This document shows positions 26,844 to 35,620 of a stretch of DNA of 64,000 nt, piece by piece. A model generated the notes under the pieces. The model did not search any database. It was given only the letters and a program-made list of their open reading frames with translations, and was not told where the DNA came from. The first letter of the stretch is position 1; each line of letters starts with the position of its first letter. A program made the position numbers and the translations under genes. Origin of the DNA: Nonomuraea jabiensis (lineage in GTDB: Bacteria > Actinomycetota > Actinomycetes > Streptosporangiales > Streptosporangiaceae); assembly GCF_014204795.1 (NCBI RefSeq), contig NZ_JACHMB010000001.1, positions 9,994,501-10,058,500 of the forward strand. The letters run 5' to 3'.

Positions 26844-27454
26844 TCGGTGAGCCGTGGGCGATCGGGGAGAGCGGTGCGCCCGGTCGCCCACAGCAGGACC
26901 TCCCAGGCGTCGCCGTCAACGGCGGCATGGTGGGGAAAGAGCCTCGTCAGGACGCGTTCGCACAGTTCCCTCGGCGGCGACCACTCCAGGTCCAGCCCTT
27001 GCGCGATGTCATGGGTGTGCACGAGGACCTCGACGACGGCCATGGCGGCGAAGCCCTCCGGGTCGGAGGGGCCGAAGACGTGGTAGGCGACGGTGCCGGA
27101 GGGGGCGGTGCGCAGGACGGACGCGAGCAGGCCGCCGCACGCCTCCACGAGGGTCAGCACGCCCTCGGCGCCCGCGGCCGGGTCGGCGAAGATGACGTTG
27201 GCCGGGCCACCGCTCCGGTCGCTGCTCGTCCGGAACGGCAGCAGCGCGGTCGTCGGCGGTCTGGCGAGCCCGAACCTCGCGGCGTAGGTGAACAGGTCGT
27301 CGGCCAGGTGCTCGAGCGTCTCCCGGCACGTCCACTCGAGCGTGCCCGCCTTGGCCTCCCACGCGTCGGCGTCCGCCTCCCTCAGGGCGTCGAGGGCCAG
27401 AGCCACGACCCGACGCACGTCCGCTCCGTCGACTGTGGCCTCCGCGCTGCGCAT
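26810..27454 (-). CDS. DinB/maleylpyruvate isomerase-type metalloprotein
   Basis: 214 residues with the four-helix bundle features of the DinB/MDMPI superfamily: W-TCRETLEHLADDL near the N-terminus and VEVLVHTHDIAQGL in the third helix supply the three His metal ligands. Members use mycothiol or other thiols as cosubstrate. It forms a small operon with the 2H phosphoesterase. Function beyond the family is unknown. Confidence 0.75.
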   Translation of the reverse strand: MRSAEATVDGADVRRVVALALDALREADADAWEAKAGTLEWTCRETLEHLADDLFTYAARFGLARPPTTALLPFRTSSDRSGGPANVIFADPAAGAEGVLTLVEACGGLLASVLRTAPSGTVAYHVFGPSDPEGFAAMAVVEVLVHTHDIAQGLDLEWSPPRELCERVLTRLFPHHAAVDGDAWEVLLWATGRTALPDRPRLTEWRWYGTRSTS

Positions 27455-27478
27455 GACAAGGATCGTAACAACGGCCGG

Positions 27479-28033
27479 TCAGTCCCTGGTCGGGGTGAGG
27501 GCGCGCAGCGCCTCGCGCAGGTCGGCGCCGGAGCCCGCCGCGACGATCCCGCCCTGACGGTCGACGGCCACGGCGGAGAAGACCGGGCCGGACGGCGCGT
27601 CCAGGTCGCAGGTGAGGGTGACGGCGTGCCCGTCGAGCAGCATGGCCTCGGCGGCCGTCCTGGACGGGGGCGCGGCCCGGTTGAGGAGGTCGCGGGCCGA
27701 GATCAGGGCGGCCACCGGGGTGCGGTGGCGGCCCAGCAGCACGGGGCTCTCGTCGTACGGCTGGGTGACCTGCCGTACGAGGTCGCCGAGCTTGCCCCGG
27801 GCCGTCGAGAGCGGCACGAGCGGGAGCCCGCTCCAGATCCCGGACACCTTGGAGAGGGGGACGAGCGCGGCCCACTCCCAGCGCTCACGGGTGATCAGGA
27901 TGGTCTCGCCGCCCCTGGCGGCCTTGACGATGGTCCCCCAGCGGGCGCGGGCCTCCTCGACGCCGAGCGGGGTGCCGTATCGGGCGTGGAGTTCGGCGTA
28001 GGAGGGCGGCTGGGCGACGGATTCGTTGATCAC
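27479..28033 (-). CDS. tandem Phd/YefM-like antitoxin without a toxin gene
   Basis: 184 residues. Two modules look like Phd/YefM DNA-binding antitoxin domains: residues about 22-63 (GVEEARARWGTIVKAARGGETILITRE split around the beta-hairpin) and about 72-115 (STARGKLGDLVRQV then ESPVLLGRHRTPVAALIS). The remaining 60 residues form a small beta-rich tail (FSAVAVDRQGGIVAAG). A usual Phd protein is 80-90 residues, so this looks like a duplication fused in one chain. No RelE/Doc/PIN toxin lies next to it. The GTG start has no ribosome site and may be leaderless, with a perfect palindrome over the promoter. Confidence 0.75.
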   Translation of the reverse strand: MINESVAQPPSYAELHARYGTPLGVEEARARWGTIVKAARGGETILITRERWEWAALVPLSKVSGIWSGLPLVPLSTARGKLGDLVRQVTQPYDESPVLLGRHRTPVAALISARDLLNRAAPPSRTAAEAMLLDGHAVTLTCDLDAPSGPVFSAVAVDRQGGIVAAGSGADLREALRALTPTRD

Positions 28034-28040
28034 TTGAGAA

Positions 28041-28070
28041 ATCGTAAGGCGCCTTACGGAATATGTGCAA
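28041..28070 (-). promoter_or_regulatory. antitoxin promoter with overlapping 16-bp palindrome
   Basis: On the minus strand a -35-like TTGCAC (28070-28065) and a -10-like TACGAT (28046-28041) are 18 bases apart, and the -10 ends seven bases before the GTG, which fits a leaderless mRNA. The perfect palindrome CGTAAGGCGCCTTACG (28043-28058) covers the -10 and part of the spacer. A partial second copy, GCAAGGCGCC, lies at 28067-28076. This is the expected layout for autorepression. Confidence 0.6.
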
Positions 28071-28097
28071 GGCGCCTGGCAGAATCCCGGGAGCCGG

Positions 28098-29132
28098 TCA
28101 GGTGCGCTTGGAACACGTCACGTCCGCCGTGGAGGCGCGGACGATCAGCTCGGTGGCCAGCTCGACGTGGTGGGAGTCGATCTTCTCGCCGGCCGCCAGC
28201 CGCAGCGCCGTACGCACCGCCACCCCGCCCATCTCGCGCAGCGGCTGGCGAATGGTGGTCAGCGGCGGAGAGGCCATCCGGGCCATCTGGGTGTCGTCGA
28301 ACCCCACGATGCTCAGATCCTGCGGGATGCGCAGGCCCCGCGCCCGGGCGGCCTCCATGACGCCCAGCGCGCTCTCGTCGCAGCCGGCGAAGATCGCCGT
28401 CGGCGGCTCCGGCAGGTCGAGCACGGCGGCGCCGCACTCCAGCCCGTCCTGGTAGCGGAAGTGCCCGGAGCGCGTGTACGCGGGCGGCACCGGCACCCCT
28501 TCGGCCTCCATGGCGGCGCGGTAGCCGTGCAGGCGGGCCTGGTTGCAGGTGGCGGTGGCCTGGCCGCCGAGGTAGGCGATACGCCGGTGGCCGAGGGACA
28601 GCAGGTGCTGGGTGGCGGCCAGCCCGCCGGCGAAGTTGGTGGAGCCGACGCTGGTCACGCCGGCGTGCGGCAGGTGGAGCGGGTCGATCACGACCAGCGG
28701 CAGCTGGACGCGGGACAGCGCGGCCAGCTGCCGGGTGGTCAGCTGGTCGCACGTGACGCAGATCAGCGCCCGGCGCCCGGCGGCGACCAGGTCGCGGGCC
28801 CACGCGGCGGGGTGGTCGATCTTCTTGCGGACGCTGACGACGATCCCGACGCCGACCTCGGCCCCGGCCGCGACCACACCCTGGATGATCTCCGTGGAGT
28901 AGGTGCTGAAGTCGTCGTCGAACTGCACCTCGATGGTGTCCGTCGCGACCGGCCCGTCCCGGCGCGGCGACGGCGCGATGTAGTCGTGCTCCCGCAGCAG
29001 CGACTGCACCAGGGAGCGGGTGGTCGGAGCCACGTCGCTGCGGCCGTTGAGCACCTTGGACACGGTCGCCACCGACACGCCCGCCGAGGCCGCGACCGTG
29101 GCCAGCGTGGCGCGTCTACGACTGGACGGCAT
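28098..29132 (-). CDS. LacI-family regulator of the GH3/transporter locus
   Basis: 344 residues. HTH: TLATVAASAGVSVATVSKVLNG, then a type I periplasmic-binding-like sensor; ends ELIVRASTADVTC. Its 5' end overlaps the 3' end of the GH3 gene by 17 bases, so the two are cotranscribed. Organisation resembles the bxlR locus of xylanolytic Streptomyces, in which the repressor controls a bxlEFG importer and BxlA; this comparison is inference. Confidence 0.88.
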   Translation of the reverse strand: MPSSRRRATLATVAASAGVSVATVSKVLNGRSDVAPTTRSLVQSLLREHDYIAPSPRRDGPVATDTIEVQFDDDFSTYSTEIIQGVVAAGAEVGVGIVVSVRKKIDHPAAWARDLVAAGRRALICVTCDQLTTRQLAALSRVQLPLVVIDPLHLPHAGVTSVGSTNFAGGLAATQHLLSLGHRRIAYLGGQATATCNQARLHGYRAAMEAEGVPVPPAYTRSGHFRYQDGLECGAAVLDLPEPPTAIFAGCDESALGVMEAARARGLRIPQDLSIVGFDDTQMARMASPPLTTIRQPLREMGGVAVRTALRLAAGEKIDSHHVELATELIVRASTADVTCSKRT

Positions 29133-31521
29133 CGCGTCCCCCCTCCCGTTCGACCGACACGGGGGTGTCCAGGCGCCGGTCGTGGCCGACGACCCGGGCC
29201 GGGCCGGTCAGCCGTACCGTGCCCCGGCACGGCAGGTCGGCCGCCGACGTGCCGACGAGCACCTCGATGTCCCCGGGCTCCACGATGCGCCTGAGATCGC
29301 GTCCGGTGAAGGCGGTCCGGTCGGCGTGCACCCGGAAGGTCACGCGGGCGCTCGCCCCGGGCTCCAGCCGGACCCGGGCGAACCCGGTCAGCTGCCGGAC
29401 CGGCCGGGTGACCTGGGCGACGACGTCGTGCAGGTAGAGCTGGACGACCTCCTCGCCGGCCCGGTCCCCGGTGTTGCGCACGCTGACCGCCACGCCGAAC
29501 TCGCCGTCCGTGGGCACCTCGGCGGCGTCGATCCGCAGGTCGCCGACCTCGAAGGCGGTGTAGGAGGCGCCGTACCCGAACGGGAAGAGCGGGGTCGGGT
29601 CGAGGTTGCTGATGCCCTGGCTGTCGGCGCCCAGCGGCGGCTGCAGGTACGTGCCCGGCTGCCCGCCGTGCCCGCGCGGGATCTGCACCGGCAGCCTGCC
29701 CGACGGCTGGACCCGGCCGGACAGCACGCCGGCGATGGCCGCGCCGCCCTCCTCGCCGGGCATGAACGCCTGGACGAGCGCCGCCGCGCCCGCGTGCACC
29801 CGGCCCAGCGCGTACGGGCGGCCGGAGACGACGACGGCGACGACCGGCGTGCCCGTCGCGGCCAGCTCGGCCACCAGGTCCTCCTGGACCCCGGGCAGGC
29901 GCAGGTCGTCGGCGTCGCACCCCTCCCCCGAGGTCCCGAGTCCGAACAGCCCGGCGAGGTCGCCCACGGCCACCACGCACAGGTCGGCCCCGCGTGCCGC
30001 TTCGAGCGCGGCGGCGAAGCCGGAGCGGTCGTCGCCCTGCACCTCGCAGCCCCGCTCGTGGACGAGCTCGGCCTCCGGCAGCTCGGCCCGCAGCCCGTCG
30101 AGCAGGCTGGGCGCCTCGATGCCGAGCCCGAGCGCGGGGTGGCGGGGCAGCACGTGGTTGGGGAAGGCGTAGCAGCCCATGAACGTCCGCGGATCGTCGG
30201 CGCACGGCCCGACGACCGCGATCCGGCGCGGCCCGGCAGGCAGCGGCAGCGCGTCGCCGGCGTCGAGCAGCACGATCGACCGCTCGGCCAGCTCGCGCGC
30301 CAGCGCCCGGTTGCCCGGCGAGTCGAGGTCCACGCCGGCCGCCCCGGCCACGGACTTCTCGGGCGTCCAGTCGGCGTCGAGCAGCCCGAGCTGCACCTTC
30401 TGGGTGAGCAGGCGGCGCACCGCCCGGTCGATCAGCGACTCGGGGAGCTCGCCGCCGCGTACCCGCTCGACCAGGTGCGGGCCGAAGCCGAGCGTGTCGG
30501 GCAGCTCGACGTCGATGCCCGCGGTGAGGGCCTGCACGCCCGCCTCGCCGGTGTCGGCGGCGACGTGGTGCATGCTGGCCAGGAACGGGATCGCCCAGTA
30601 GTCCGACACGACCGTCCCGGTGAAGCCCCACTCCTCGCGCAGCACCTCGGTCAGCAGCCAGGGGTCGGCTCCGGCCGGCACGCCGTCCACGTCGGAGTAG
30701 GAGTTCATCACCGACCGCGCGCCGCCCAGCGCGATGGCGGTCTCGAAGGTCGGCAGGATCATGTCCATCAGCTCGCGCCGCCCCATCGGCACCGGCCCGT
30801 GGTTGCGGGCCGCGCGGGAGGCGGAGTATCCGGCGAAATGCTTGAGGGTGGCGATGACGCCCGCGCTCTCCAGCCCGCGCACGTAGGCGGCGCCGAGCAT
30901 CGAGACGAGGTACGGGTCCTCGCCCATCGTCTCCTCGACCCGGCCCCACCGGTAGTCGCGCACCACGTCCAGCACGGGTGACAGGCCCTGGTGCACGCCC
31001 ACGGCCCGCATGTCCCGGCCGATCGCCGCCGCCATCCGCTCCACCAGTTCGGGATCGAAGGTCGCCCCCCACGCGATGGCCGCCGGGTAGACGGTCGCCC
31101 CGTACGTGGTGAACCCGGTCAGGCACTCCTCGTGGACGATGGCCGGGATGCCGAGCCGGGAGTGTTCGACGACGGCCCGCTGCAGCCTGACCACCTCGGC
31201 GGCGCCCTCCCGCGCGCTCACGGGAGCGCTGCCGTGCACGCGGGTCAGGTGGCCGAGCCCGTGCCGGGCGGCCTCGTCCAGGGGGACGGTGCCGGAGGCG
31301 GCGAACACGTCCTGCATCGGCGCGACGTTCAGCGTCTCGGCCTCCTGCGCCGGCTCGTGCTGCATGTCGTTGCCGATCCACCGGCTGCCGAGCTGGCCGA
31401 CCTTCTCCTCGAGGGTCAGCTCCGCGAGGAGGGCCTCGACTCGGTCGGCCACGGGAAGCGCCGGGTCCTGCCACGGGTGGAGCACGCCGTCCATCGCGGG
31501 GGTCCGATCCAGAGCCGTCAT
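29116..31521 (-). CDS. GH3 beta-xylosidase/beta-glucosidase
   Basis: 801 residues: N-terminal TIM barrel, alpha/beta sandwich and C-terminal FnIII-like domain, the standard three-part GH3 layout. The nucleophile Asp lies in TVVSDYWAI, a form common in xylosidase-type members; KHFAGYSASRAARNHGP is the substrate-binding K-H segment. There is no signal peptide, so it likely cleaves imported oligosaccharides in the cytoplasm. It is divergent from the binding-protein/permease operon and followed by its LacI regulator. The xylo-oligosaccharide substrate is inference from motif and neighbours. Confidence 0.88.
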   Translation of the reverse strand: MTALDRTPAMDGVLHPWQDPALPVADRVEALLAELTLEEKVGQLGSRWIGNDMQHEPAQEAETLNVAPMQDVFAASGTVPLDEAARHGLGHLTRVHGSAPVSAREGAAEVVRLQRAVVEHSRLGIPAIVHEECLTGFTTYGATVYPAAIAWGATFDPELVERMAAAIGRDMRAVGVHQGLSPVLDVVRDYRWGRVEETMGEDPYLVSMLGAAYVRGLESAGVIATLKHFAGYSASRAARNHGPVPMGRRELMDMILPTFETAIALGGARSVMNSYSDVDGVPAGADPWLLTEVLREEWGFTGTVVSDYWAIPFLASMHHVAADTGEAGVQALTAGIDVELPDTLGFGPHLVERVRGGELPESLIDRAVRRLLTQKVQLGLLDADWTPEKSVAGAAGVDLDSPGNRALARELAERSIVLLDAGDALPLPAGPRRIAVVGPCADDPRTFMGCYAFPNHVLPRHPALGLGIEAPSLLDGLRAELPEAELVHERGCEVQGDDRSGFAAALEAARGADLCVVAVGDLAGLFGLGTSGEGCDADDLRLPGVQEDLVAELAATGTPVVAVVVSGRPYALGRVHAGAAALVQAFMPGEEGGAAIAGVLSGRVQPSGRLPVQIPRGHGGQPGTYLQPPLGADSQGISNLDPTPLFPFGYGASYTAFEVGDLRIDAAEVPTDGEFGVAVSVRNTGDRAGEEVVQLYLHDVVAQVTRPVRQLTGFARVRLEPGASARVTFRVHADRTAFTGRDLRRIVEPGDIEVLVGTSAADLPCRGTVRLTGPARVVGHDRRLDTPVSVEREGGRDAVQS

Positions 31522-31878
31522 GTGCTCTCCTTAAAGCCGTTTCCCGCCGTGATTATTTCGAAATGTTTCGATGTCGTCGAGTGGCCTGTGAGCAAGCGTC
31601 CCTGATTACAGACGACCAGATGAACGCCGCGCCTGAGTACTTTACACACGCGCTGCTCCCATGGGCAGATTCCCGGATACGGCGGTCTTGACAGGCCCAT
31701 GGTCGAAACCTAAATTGACGGACCACGCGGTATGTCGCAAATGTTTCGACGAGCTCACTCAAAGGAGACGTGACGAGCGGCATCGGCAGGCGCCGCGTCC
31801 CCGGCCGCCCGCCACCACCATCCGACGATCAACGAGCCGCGCGGCCAATCCCCCCGGCGTTCAAGTACGGAGATCAGC
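31522..31878. promoter_or_regulatory. divergent promoter region with TTTCGA operators
   Basis: This 357-base gene-free gap lies between the GH3 and binding-protein genes and is lower in GC than its surroundings. AAATGTTTCGA occurs at 31561-31571 and again at 31739-31749. The first copy extends to the inverted repeat TCGAAATGTTTCGA (31558-31571), and a single TCGAAAC half-site lies at 31703-31709. The pattern matches LacI-family CGAA-n-TTCG sites. A strong ribosome-like AAAGGAG at 31760 precedes no credible gene. Confidence 0.6.
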
Positions 31879-33243
31879 GTGGAGAACAGGTCAACTTCTC
31901 GCCGCACCTTCCTCAGCCTCTCCATGGGCCTTCCCCTCGGAGCCGCCCTGACCGCCTGCGGAGGCTCCGGGCCGACCCAGGCCGGCGCCGGTGGCGGGGG
32001 TGGCTCCACCACAGGTGGCGGCAGCGGTGGCGGCAAGGCCACCTACTGGTATCTCACCGGACAGCCCCAGGAAGGCATCCGCACCCGCGCCGTCGAGCGC
32101 TTCAACAAGGCCAACCCGAGCACCCAGCTCGCGACCACGATGTTCCAGAACGACGCCTTCAAGACCAAGATCAAGACGGCGATCGGCGCGGGCGAGGCCC
32201 CCAGCATCATCTGGGGCTGGGGCGGCGGCGGGCTGAAGAGCTACGTGCAGGCCGGCCAGGTCGACGACCTCACCTCCTGGTTCGACCAGAACGCGGCCCT
32301 GAAGGACAAGCTGTTCCCGTCCTCCTTCAACGCGGCCACGGTCGACGGCAAGATCTACGCGGTGCCGGTCGAGGCCGTGACGCCGATCGTCCTCTTCTAC
32401 AACAAGAAGGTCTTCGAGAAGGTCGGCGCGCAGCCCCCGCAGAGCTGGGGCGACATCATGGACCTGGTCAAGAAGTTCAACGCCGCGGGCGTCGCGCCAT
32501 TCTCCCTCGGCGGCCAGTCACGCTGGACGAACATGATGTGGCTGGAGTTCCTCTTCGACCGCATCGGCGGCCCCGAGGTCTTCCAGGCCGTCTTCGACGG
32601 CGAGAAGGACGCCTGGAGCAACCCGTCCGCCATCGACGCCCTGACCAAGATGCAGGACCTCATCAAGGCGAATGGCTTCATCAAGGGCTTCTCCTCGATC
32701 ACCGCCGACTCCAACGCCGACCAGGCGCTGCTGTACACGGGCAAGGCCGCGATGATGCTGCACGGCGGCTGGACGTACGGCAACATGCGCGACACCGGCG
32801 GCGACTTCGTCAAGGGCGGCCACCTCGGCTACATGAACTTTCCGCCGGTGGACGGCGGCAAGGGCGACCCCAGCAACACCGTGGGCAACCCGGCCCAGTA
32901 CATGTCGATCTCCTCCAAGGCGACGGCCGAGGAGAAGGAGATCGTCAAGAAGTTCCTCTCCACCGAGATGAACTCCGACGCGCAGAACAAGGACTGGGCC
33001 AGCAACGGCTTCGTGCCGATCGTCAAGGGCACCGACTCGCAGTTCGGCACCGACCTCGACGGGACGTGGCAGCGGTTCGTCTACGACACCGCCAGCAAGG
33101 CCAAGTCCTTCCAGCAGTCCTGGGACCAGGCGCTCAGCCCGACCGCGGCCGAGGTCCTGCTGGACAACATCGCCAAGTTGTTCCAGCTGTCGATCTCGCC
33201 GCAGCAGTTCGCCACGAGCCTCAACGAGGTCATAGGCAAGTGA
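31879..33243 (+). CDS. sugar ABC transporter solute-binding lipoprotein (Tat-type signal)
   Basis: 454 residues. The signal peptide has a twin-arginine motif (SRRTFLSL, R8-R9) and lipobox LTAC with C27, so it is probably exported folded and lipid-anchored. The mature protein is a family 1 solute-binding protein (VLFYNKKVFEKVG, MLHGGWTYGNM). GTG start with GGAGAT upstream. Its last codon overlaps the MalF-type gene (GTGA). Probably binds xylo- or related oligosaccharides. Confidence 0.9.
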   Translation: MENRSTSRRTFLSLSMGLPLGAALTACGGSGPTQAGAGGGGGSTTGGGSGGGKATYWYLTGQPQEGIRTRAVERFNKANPSTQLATTMFQNDAFKTKIKTAIGAGEAPSIIWGWGGGGLKSYVQAGQVDDLTSWFDQNAALKDKLFPSSFNAATVDGKIYAVPVEAVTPIVLFYNKKVFEKVGAQPPQSWGDIMDLVKKFNAAGVAPFSLGGQSRWTNMMWLEFLFDRIGGPEVFQAVFDGEKDAWSNPSAIDALTKMQDLIKANGFIKGFSSITADSNADQALLYTGKAAMMLHGGWTYGNMRDTGGDFVKGGHLGYMNFPPVDGGKGDPSNTVGNPAQYMSISSKATAEEKEIVKKFLSTEMNSDAQNKDWASNGFVPIVKGTDSQFGTDLDGTWQRFVYDTASKAKSFQQSWDQALSPTAAEVLLDNIAKLFQLSISPQQFATSLNEVIGK

Positions 33244-34166
33244 CGGTCCCCCCGATCTCCGCCAGGGGAAACGCGCCCCTGGCCGCCGTGCCCGGCGGCC
33301 AGGGGCGCGGCCTGGCCTGGCTGGCCGTGCCGGCCCTGCTGTTCTTCGTCGGCTTCGGCGTCATCCCGCTCATCGGCGTCTTCGTGCTTAGCTTCACCGC
33401 CTGGGACGGGCTCGGCGAGATCCGTCCCGCGGGCTTCGACAGCTGGCGCGCCGTACTCTCCGATCCCGGCCTGCCGCACGCGCTGTGGGTGACGTTCCTG
33501 GTCATCGCGTTGTCGTGGGTGGTGCAGACGCCGGCGAGCATCCTGCTCGGCACGTTCCTGGCCGGCTTCCAGCGCTACCGCGCGGTGCTCTCGGTGATCT
33601 ACTTCATCCCGCTGCTGCTCAGCTCGGCCGCCATCGCGATCACCTACAAGGCGCTGCTCGACCCGAACTTCGGCCTCGGTGCCGGGCTGGGGATCCCGCT
33701 GCTCGTGCAGGACTGGCTGGGCGAGCCCGTCCTCGCCTTCAGCGTCGTGATCTTCGTGGTGTCGTGGCAGTTCATCCCGTTCCACTCGCTGATCTACCAG
33801 GGTGGCGTGCGCCAGATCCCGCGCTCGATGTACGAGGCCGCCGAGATCGACGGCGCCGGCCGGGTCCGCATGTTCTTCAGCATCACCCTGCCCCAGCTCA
33901 AGTACACGATCATCACGTCCTCGACGCTGATGGTCGTGGGCTCGCTGGTCTTCTTCGACCTCATCTTCGTGCTGACCGCCGGCGGCCCGGGGGACGCCAC
34001 CCGGGTGCTCGCGCTGGAGATGTACAAGAGGGGCTTCCAGGCCAACCTGATGGGCCCGGCCAGCGCGATCGCCGTCATCCTGGTCCTGGTGGGCCTGGTG
34101 CTGGCGCTGCTGCTGCGCCGTCTCGGCGGCCGCGACGCGAGCCACAGCCAGCTGGAAGGTGCCTGA
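33240..34166 (+). CDS. carbohydrate ABC transporter permease, MalF type
   Basis: 308 residues, six membrane helices, EAA loop RSMYEAAEIDGAGRVRMFF. The GTG overlaps the binding-protein stop by 4 bases and the ATG of the MalG partner follows the stop after one base, so the three genes are a tightly coupled operon. CUT1 family. Confidence 0.9.
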   Translation: MTVPPISARGNAPLAAVPGGQGRGLAWLAVPALLFFVGFGVIPLIGVFVLSFTAWDGLGEIRPAGFDSWRAVLSDPGLPHALWVTFLVIALSWVVQTPASILLGTFLAGFQRYRAVLSVIYFIPLLLSSAAIAITYKALLDPNFGLGAGLGIPLLVQDWLGEPVLAFSVVIFVVSWQFIPFHSLIYQGGVRQIPRSMYEAAEIDGAGRVRMFFSITLPQLKYTIITSSTLMVVGSLVFFDLIFVLTAGGPGDATRVLALEMYKRGFQANLMGPASAIAVILVLVGLVLALLLRRLGGRDASHSQLEGA

Positions 34167-34167
34167 C

Positions 34168-35058
34168 ATGACGACGACCCTCGCGAAGAACACCTCGCAG
34201 GCGGCGGCGCGGCACACCGCTCCCGGCACCAAGAGGGTGACCCGCCGGCCCAACTGGCTGGGCGGCGCGGTCGCCTGGTTCTGGCTGGCGGTCGTGGTCG
34301 TGCCGATCTACTGGATCGTCATCACCAGCTTCAAGTCGCAGAGCAACTACTACGTCGAGAACCCCCTCCTGCCGCCGGCCGAGCCCACGCTGGACAACTA
34401 CCGGCTGGTCATCGAGTCGGACTTCATCCGATATTTCATCAACAGCGTCGTGGTCACGGTCGGCGCGGTCGCGCCCGCCGTGGCGGTGTCGTTCATGGCG
34501 GCGTACGCGATCGTCCGCAGCGGCAGGGGGCGGTTCCTGCGCTGGACCAACTCGGCGTTCCTCATGGGCCTGGCCATCCCGCACCAGGCCACGATCATCC
34601 CGATCTACCTGATCATCATCAGGCTCGGCCTCTACGACACGCCCATGGCGCTGATCCTGCCGTCGATCGCGTTCGCGATCCCGCTGTCGGTGCTGATCCT
34701 GTCGAACTTCATCAGGGACGTGCCCAAGGAACTGTTCGAGTCGATGCGCCTCGACGGCGCCAGCGAGCTCCGCACGCTCTGGAACCTGGCACTCCCCCTG
34801 ACCAGGCCCGCCGTGGTGACGGTGACCATCTACAACGCCCTGACGATCTGGAACGGGTTCCTGCTGCCGCTGATCCTCACCCAGAGCCCCGAGCAGCGCA
34901 CGCTGCCGCTGGCGCTGTGGACCTTCCAGGGCCAGTACAGCATCAACGTGCCCGCGGTGCTCGCCTCCGTCGTCCTGACCTCGGTGCCCATCCTCATCCT
35001 GTACGTGGTGGGCCGCCGCCAGCTGCTGGCCGGTCTGACCGCGGGATTCGGCAAGTAG
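34168..35058 (+). CDS. carbohydrate ABC transporter permease, MalG type
   Basis: 296 residues with a longer cytoplasmic N-terminus than its homologue in the first locus, six membrane helices and EAA loop ELFESMRLDGASELRTLW. The ATG is preceded by GGAAGGTG at the end of the upstream gene. No ATPase gene follows, so an MsiK-like shared ATPase encoded elsewhere is expected. Confidence 0.9.
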   Translation: MTTTLAKNTSQAAARHTAPGTKRVTRRPNWLGGAVAWFWLAVVVVPIYWIVITSFKSQSNYYVENPLLPPAEPTLDNYRLVIESDFIRYFINSVVVTVGAVAPAVAVSFMAAYAIVRSGRGRFLRWTNSAFLMGLAIPHQATIIPIYLIIIRLGLYDTPMALILPSIAFAIPLSVLILSNFIRDVPKELFESMRLDGASELRTLWNLALPLTRPAVVTVTIYNALTIWNGFLLPLILTQSPEQRTLPLALWTFQGQYSINVPAVLASVVLTSVPILILYVVGRRQLLAGLTAGFGK

Positions 35059-35083
35059 CCGCGGTCGCCCCAGATTGCAAATG

Positions 35084-35132
35084 CGGACTGCGGTCCGGTA
35101 ACGTCTTACCCACGTAACCGGACCGCAGTCCG
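35084..35132. promoter_or_regulatory. perfect 16-bp inverted repeat upstream of the rhodanese gene
   Basis: Arms CGGACTGCGGTCCGGT (35084-35099) and ACCGGACCGCAGTCCG (35117-35132) are exact reverse complements separated by 17 bases. Each arm is itself near-palindromic (GGACTGCGGTCC), so this reads best as two repressor sites 33 bp apart rather than as a terminator. The ATG of the rhodanese gene follows 21 bases later. The reader is unknown; TetR- or MarR-type regulators use sites of this size. Confidence 0.7.
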
Positions 35133-35153
35133 ACTCATTCTGGAGGCAATGAC

Positions 35154-35480
35154 ATGACCGCTCTGATCACCCGGGACGACCTCGCGGCGGCCATCGAGGC
35201 GGGCACGGTGACCGTGGTCGATGCGCTCGGCGGCGCGTACTACGCCCAGCAGCATCTCCCCGGCGCCGTCCCCCTGGCACCGGCCGACGTGGACGCCCAG
35301 GCGTCCGCGCTGCTGCCCGACAAGAACGCCGCGATCATCACGTACTGCTCCAACCCGGCGTGCCCGAACAGCGGCCAGGTCGCCGACCGGCTCACCGCGC
35401 TGGGCTACACCGACGTGCGCAAGTACCGCGAGGGCATCGAGGACTGGACGGCCGCGGGGCTCCCCGTCCAGTCGTCCTAG
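35154..35480 (+). CDS. rhodanese-like sulfurtransferase domain protein
   Basis: 108 residues, one rhodanese domain: VVDALGGAYYAQQHLPGAVPL, the active-site loop YCSNPACPNS with the catalytic cysteine, and REGIEDWTAAGLPV. The ribosome site is TGGAGG. Single-domain rhodaneses transfer sulfane sulfur or act as redox-linked thiol proteins. The gene lies before a pirin gene and behind a strong inverted repeat, suggesting a stress-induced unit. Confidence 0.88.
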   Translation: MTALITRDDLAAAIEAGTVTVVDALGGAYYAQQHLPGAVPLAPADVDAQASALLPDKNAAIITYCSNPACPNSGQVADRLTALGYTDVRKYREGIEDWTAAGLPVQSS

Positions 35481-35593
35481 CCGCCCTGGCCGACGTAGGC
35501 GAGCAGCCCCGCCCCCGCGACAGATCGCATGGATCAAAGGTACGCACGTGCGGGAATGCCCGGCGGTGGTCCTGCGTTGAGGCGGGCAACCGA

Positions 35594-35605
35594 TTGAATT
35601 TTCAA
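35594..35605. promoter_or_regulatory. short palindrome before the pirin gene
   Basis: TTGAATTTTCAA, an inverted repeat TTGAA/TTCAA with a two-base centre in a local AT-rich patch, lies 16 bases before the pirin ATG and directly upstream of its ribosome site AGGAGGGG. Position suits a repressor site. The rest of the 35481-35620 gap shows no gene. Confidence 0.4.
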
Positions 35606-35620
35606 CCACCAGGAGGGGTC

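Noticed and set aside
31770..34166. Plus-strand open frame beginning after the strong AAAGGAG at 31760 and running into the MalF-type gene
   Set aside because: It crosses the solute-binding gene in the wrong frame and gives a Arg/Pro-rich product; the real permease starts at the GTG at 33240.
35084..35132. Inverted repeat as a transcription terminator for the upstream permease
   Set aside because: The 17-base unpaired centre and the near-palindrome within each arm fit twin operator sites better, and it lies directly at the promoter of the next gene.
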